Positions 34,693-36,648 of a DNA stretch of 36,648 nt are shown one piece after another; position 1 is the stretch's first letter, and each line of letters opens with the position of its first letter. Origin of the DNA: Pelargonium x hortorum (lineage: Eukaryota > Streptophyta > Magnoliopsida > Geraniales > Geraniaceae). The notes under the pieces were generated by a model. That model saw nothing but the letters and a program-made list of their open reading frames with translations. It was not told where the DNA came from and searched no databases. The position numbers were made by a program, and so were the translations under genes. The stretch covers positions 1 through 36,648 of the forward strand of contig JAYMTJ010000087.1 in the NCBI GenBank assembly GCA_036897525.1, given 5' to 3'.

Positions 34693-36648
34693 CGCAAAGC
34701 ATGATGTAAGTAACATTAGTATTTAAGAAGAGAAACATTTCTATTTCTACTTAAGTGATTACATTCCCAAGTCTATTATAGCCTTAACTTCTTACTGATT
34801 TGCTTTTTTCTTAGAGTTTTCTGCAGCTTACTCTTACTTTAGGTCCTACTACCTGTCTTAGTGGTACGGATTGATTATAAAACCCCCAGCTAGTATGGTA
34901 TTTCTGTATTCTATTAGTAGTTGTATTAAGGGAGAATCCCTTTTTTTAGCTATTAATTAATGGGAATTAGTAAAAAAAAAACTCTTGGATATTTTAATTA
35001 GTTATTTGACATAAAAAAAAGTTACATCTCGCTTGGTCTAACTAATAAGGAGTCCTACAATTAATTACATATTTCAGCGATTCCTCTTTTTTTTGTCCAA
35101 AGCTCCCATTAAATCTCAATTTTCCAGCAACAAAGTTTCTTGTACAAGATATGTCTCCTTGACTTTTCACTTGCTTCGTGGAGGGTTTTAATTTAACCTA
35201 AGGCTAAGGAGATCCGCTTAAGTCACGTTTTACTAAACGAATTCTTAACTAGGGAGGTCGTTTATAGCTAATTTAATGTACTTTGAAGCTAGACCTCAGT
35301 CTTTACTAAAGTGTGTTAGGAAAATTTTAAACTTAATACTTGGTTTGGGGGGTCTGCTACTGAATTACTTCAAGAAAATTGCTGAATCGGGATTCTAAGA
35401 CCTAGAGGTTCCTTTACTTTCTACACTTATATAGCACTTAAAGCTGCTTGTTCTAAGTTTCCTTATATAAACTGTTTTTGGGGAGGCTCAATATATATAA
35501 AAGAGTCTTGGATTTGCACGAGTACCACTTACTTCCAGGACACAACTAACTAATAACCTCTTTTCTTTATACTAATCTTCTTCAAGAATCCTCTCGGGTA
35601 ATTAATCATATAATAAAAGATTCCCTTCTAGGAGGGGCTGAGGTTCTACTGTTCGAGTTTATTACGATAAAAGAAAATAAGCACATTTTTTCAGAAACTG
35701 GTATAACTAACTCTAAACCTATATAGTATAAGTTTAGTGAAAAAAACAGGGAATCCCGATACGCACAAGTTACTATCTTTAGTGGCATATAAATCTCGCC
35801 GTTTTGACTTAATCCCAACGAAATTGAGAATTGAAAAGAGAGCCCTTTCTTTATATAATTAACCCGTACTCTAGTAATCCTAATTGCATACATGTAAACC
35901 CCTATGTAGGGAAGCTTTAGCACTGTTTACTTTTTCATAACTCCTTTTTAATTTAATTGACTTGATCAAGAAAAAAAATCTTGTGTATTTAAAAACTCTA
36001 TAGGTCCTTGCAATTTTGCGAATTATAAGAGGTAGGGCGCGTATTAGCAATCCGATTAAATTATCTGGATACGTTTATTAACATTTTGACTACGAGGATA
36101 TTCAGTCTCTTTTAGGGGAGGATGAGGATCTTCCCCGCTAGATAAGATACGGGCGCATAGAAAAGAAAGGTACCGCAAGCATTTGTTTTGTAGTCTCTGC
36201 CGAATACAATTCGACTCCATTGAGAGTTAACCCGTATACCTTAGTGTACACCGCGCAAGTTAGTACCACAAACTCACAAAACAAATTAGGTACGATCTCT
36301 ATAAACCTTTTTAGAACATATTTTCTTTATTCTAAGCGCGAACTCTTATAACTATAAATTTGTGCTAGCGCTAGCCTGGAACTAGTTTACTATAGGTTTT
36401 CTATAGCAATCCTATTTTCAATTTATTACTTGTGCGCCCCTTGCTCTGGATCCTTCATGGCGGGCAATTTAATATGAAGAGGTATACAGATATGCTAAGT
36501 TGCTTTCATTATAAGGGAGGAAATGCTTTCTTTTGTTTACAGGTCTCTCCTAACGCTTCAGTTTTTTACCTGAGGTTCAGTGGCAAAAAGAAGGAGATTC
36601 ATTAGCTCGCTATTTAGTCCGAATCGGTGAAATGAGGGAATCCATAAA
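34693..36648. other. Intergenic right end, no gene seen
   Basis: No gene is supported. The frame at 35606-35923 (minus strand, 105 codons) has no recognisable similarity. The stretch holds G+C clusters at 34928-34942 and 35048-35056 and the palindrome at 36364-36375. From about 36000 the sequence becomes somewhat richer in G+C than the middle of the window. Confidence 0.5.
36364..36375. repeat. Perfect 12-base palindrome GCTAGCGCTAGC
   Basis: The word is its own reverse complement and is two copies of GCTAGC side by side. It does not share the purine-first form of the main palindrome family. Confidence 0.6.

Larger units (their letters stand above)
2676..36100. repeat. Dispersed palindromic G+C-cluster family (AAGGR-N-YCCTT)
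   Basis: Tens of short islands share a purine-first palindromic form: A-rich flank, AGG or AGGG, one to seven centre bases, CCT or CCCT, T-rich flank. Clear copies: AAAAGGGGTTCCCTTTT 9814-9830, AGGAATCCT 10687-10695, AGGAGATCCT 13239-13248, AGGGGTTCCCCT 13892-13903, TTAAGGATCCTAA 15122-15134, ATAAGGACTCCTTAT 17024-17038, AGGGGTCCCT 18683-18692, AGGGTGCCCT 23131-23140, AGGATCCT 23274-23281, AGGAGCTCCT 24230-24239 and again 28636-28645, AAGGGTTCCCTT 25909-25920, AGGATATCCT 26602-26611, AAGGGGACCCTT 29586-29597, AAGGGAGAATCCCTT 34928-34942, AGGAGTCCT 8630-8638 and 35048-35056. Many more are imperfect. The centre varies while the arms are kept, and most have too small a loop to fold as RNA hairpins, so the signal is best read at the DNA level. 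The outer coordinates only bracket the region in which copies are seen. Confidence 0.65.

Noticed and set aside
35606-35923. 105-codon minus-strand frame
   Set aside because: No similarity recognised; the length is compatible with chance.

Overview
This window looks like non-coding mitochondrial DNA from a land plant or close streptophyte relative. The best evidence is an intact tRNA-Gln(UUG) of the plant mitochondrial type at the right end. Near the middle there is a tRNA-Tyr(GUA) of plant mitochondrial type beside a plastid-like tRNA-Asn(GUU), in the same order (Asn then Tyr, same strand) as in many flowering-plant mitochondrial genomes. I cannot name the species. The base composition (about a third G+C by eye) is lower than is usual for flowering-plant mitochondria, so the lineage stays open.

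Layout. Bases 1 to about 2500 form a G+C-richer domain built from short recurring words (AATGCRAGTG, GTGCTGCTA, AGTGTAGCTAG, GAAGGTAGACGG). It ends at a terminator-like hairpin with a T run at 2505-2528. From there to the right end the sequence is A+T-rich and dotted with small G+C islands. Many islands are perfect or near-perfect palindromes of the form AAGGR(N)YCCTT, about one per few hundred bases. They occur in both compositional forms (GGATCC, GGAGTCC, GGGGTCCC, GGAGCTCC and others) and make up much of the local G+C. Smaller strand-biased purine or pyrimidine patches (about 7575-7765, 8400-8725, 10330-10500, 11100-11200, 28395-28520) use a vocabulary like that of the first domain.

Genes. 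I find no convincing protein-coding gene. The longest open frames (about 96-125 codons) are near what chance gives in this much A+T-rich DNA, and none resembles a protein I know. The RNA content is one intact tRNA (Gln), one full-length but altered tRNA (Tyr, one extra base in the T loop), one clearly damaged tRNA (Asn, lacking the 5' strand of the anticodon stem), and three weaker tRNA-like relics. I see no intron domain V, rRNA, CRISPR array, transposase or reverse transcriptase.

The most notable feature is the dispersed palindromic G+C-cluster family. It resembles in style, not in sequence, the G+C clusters of yeast mitochondrial DNA. Whether it is mobile, a recombination substrate or a by-product of repair cannot be settled from the sequence alone.
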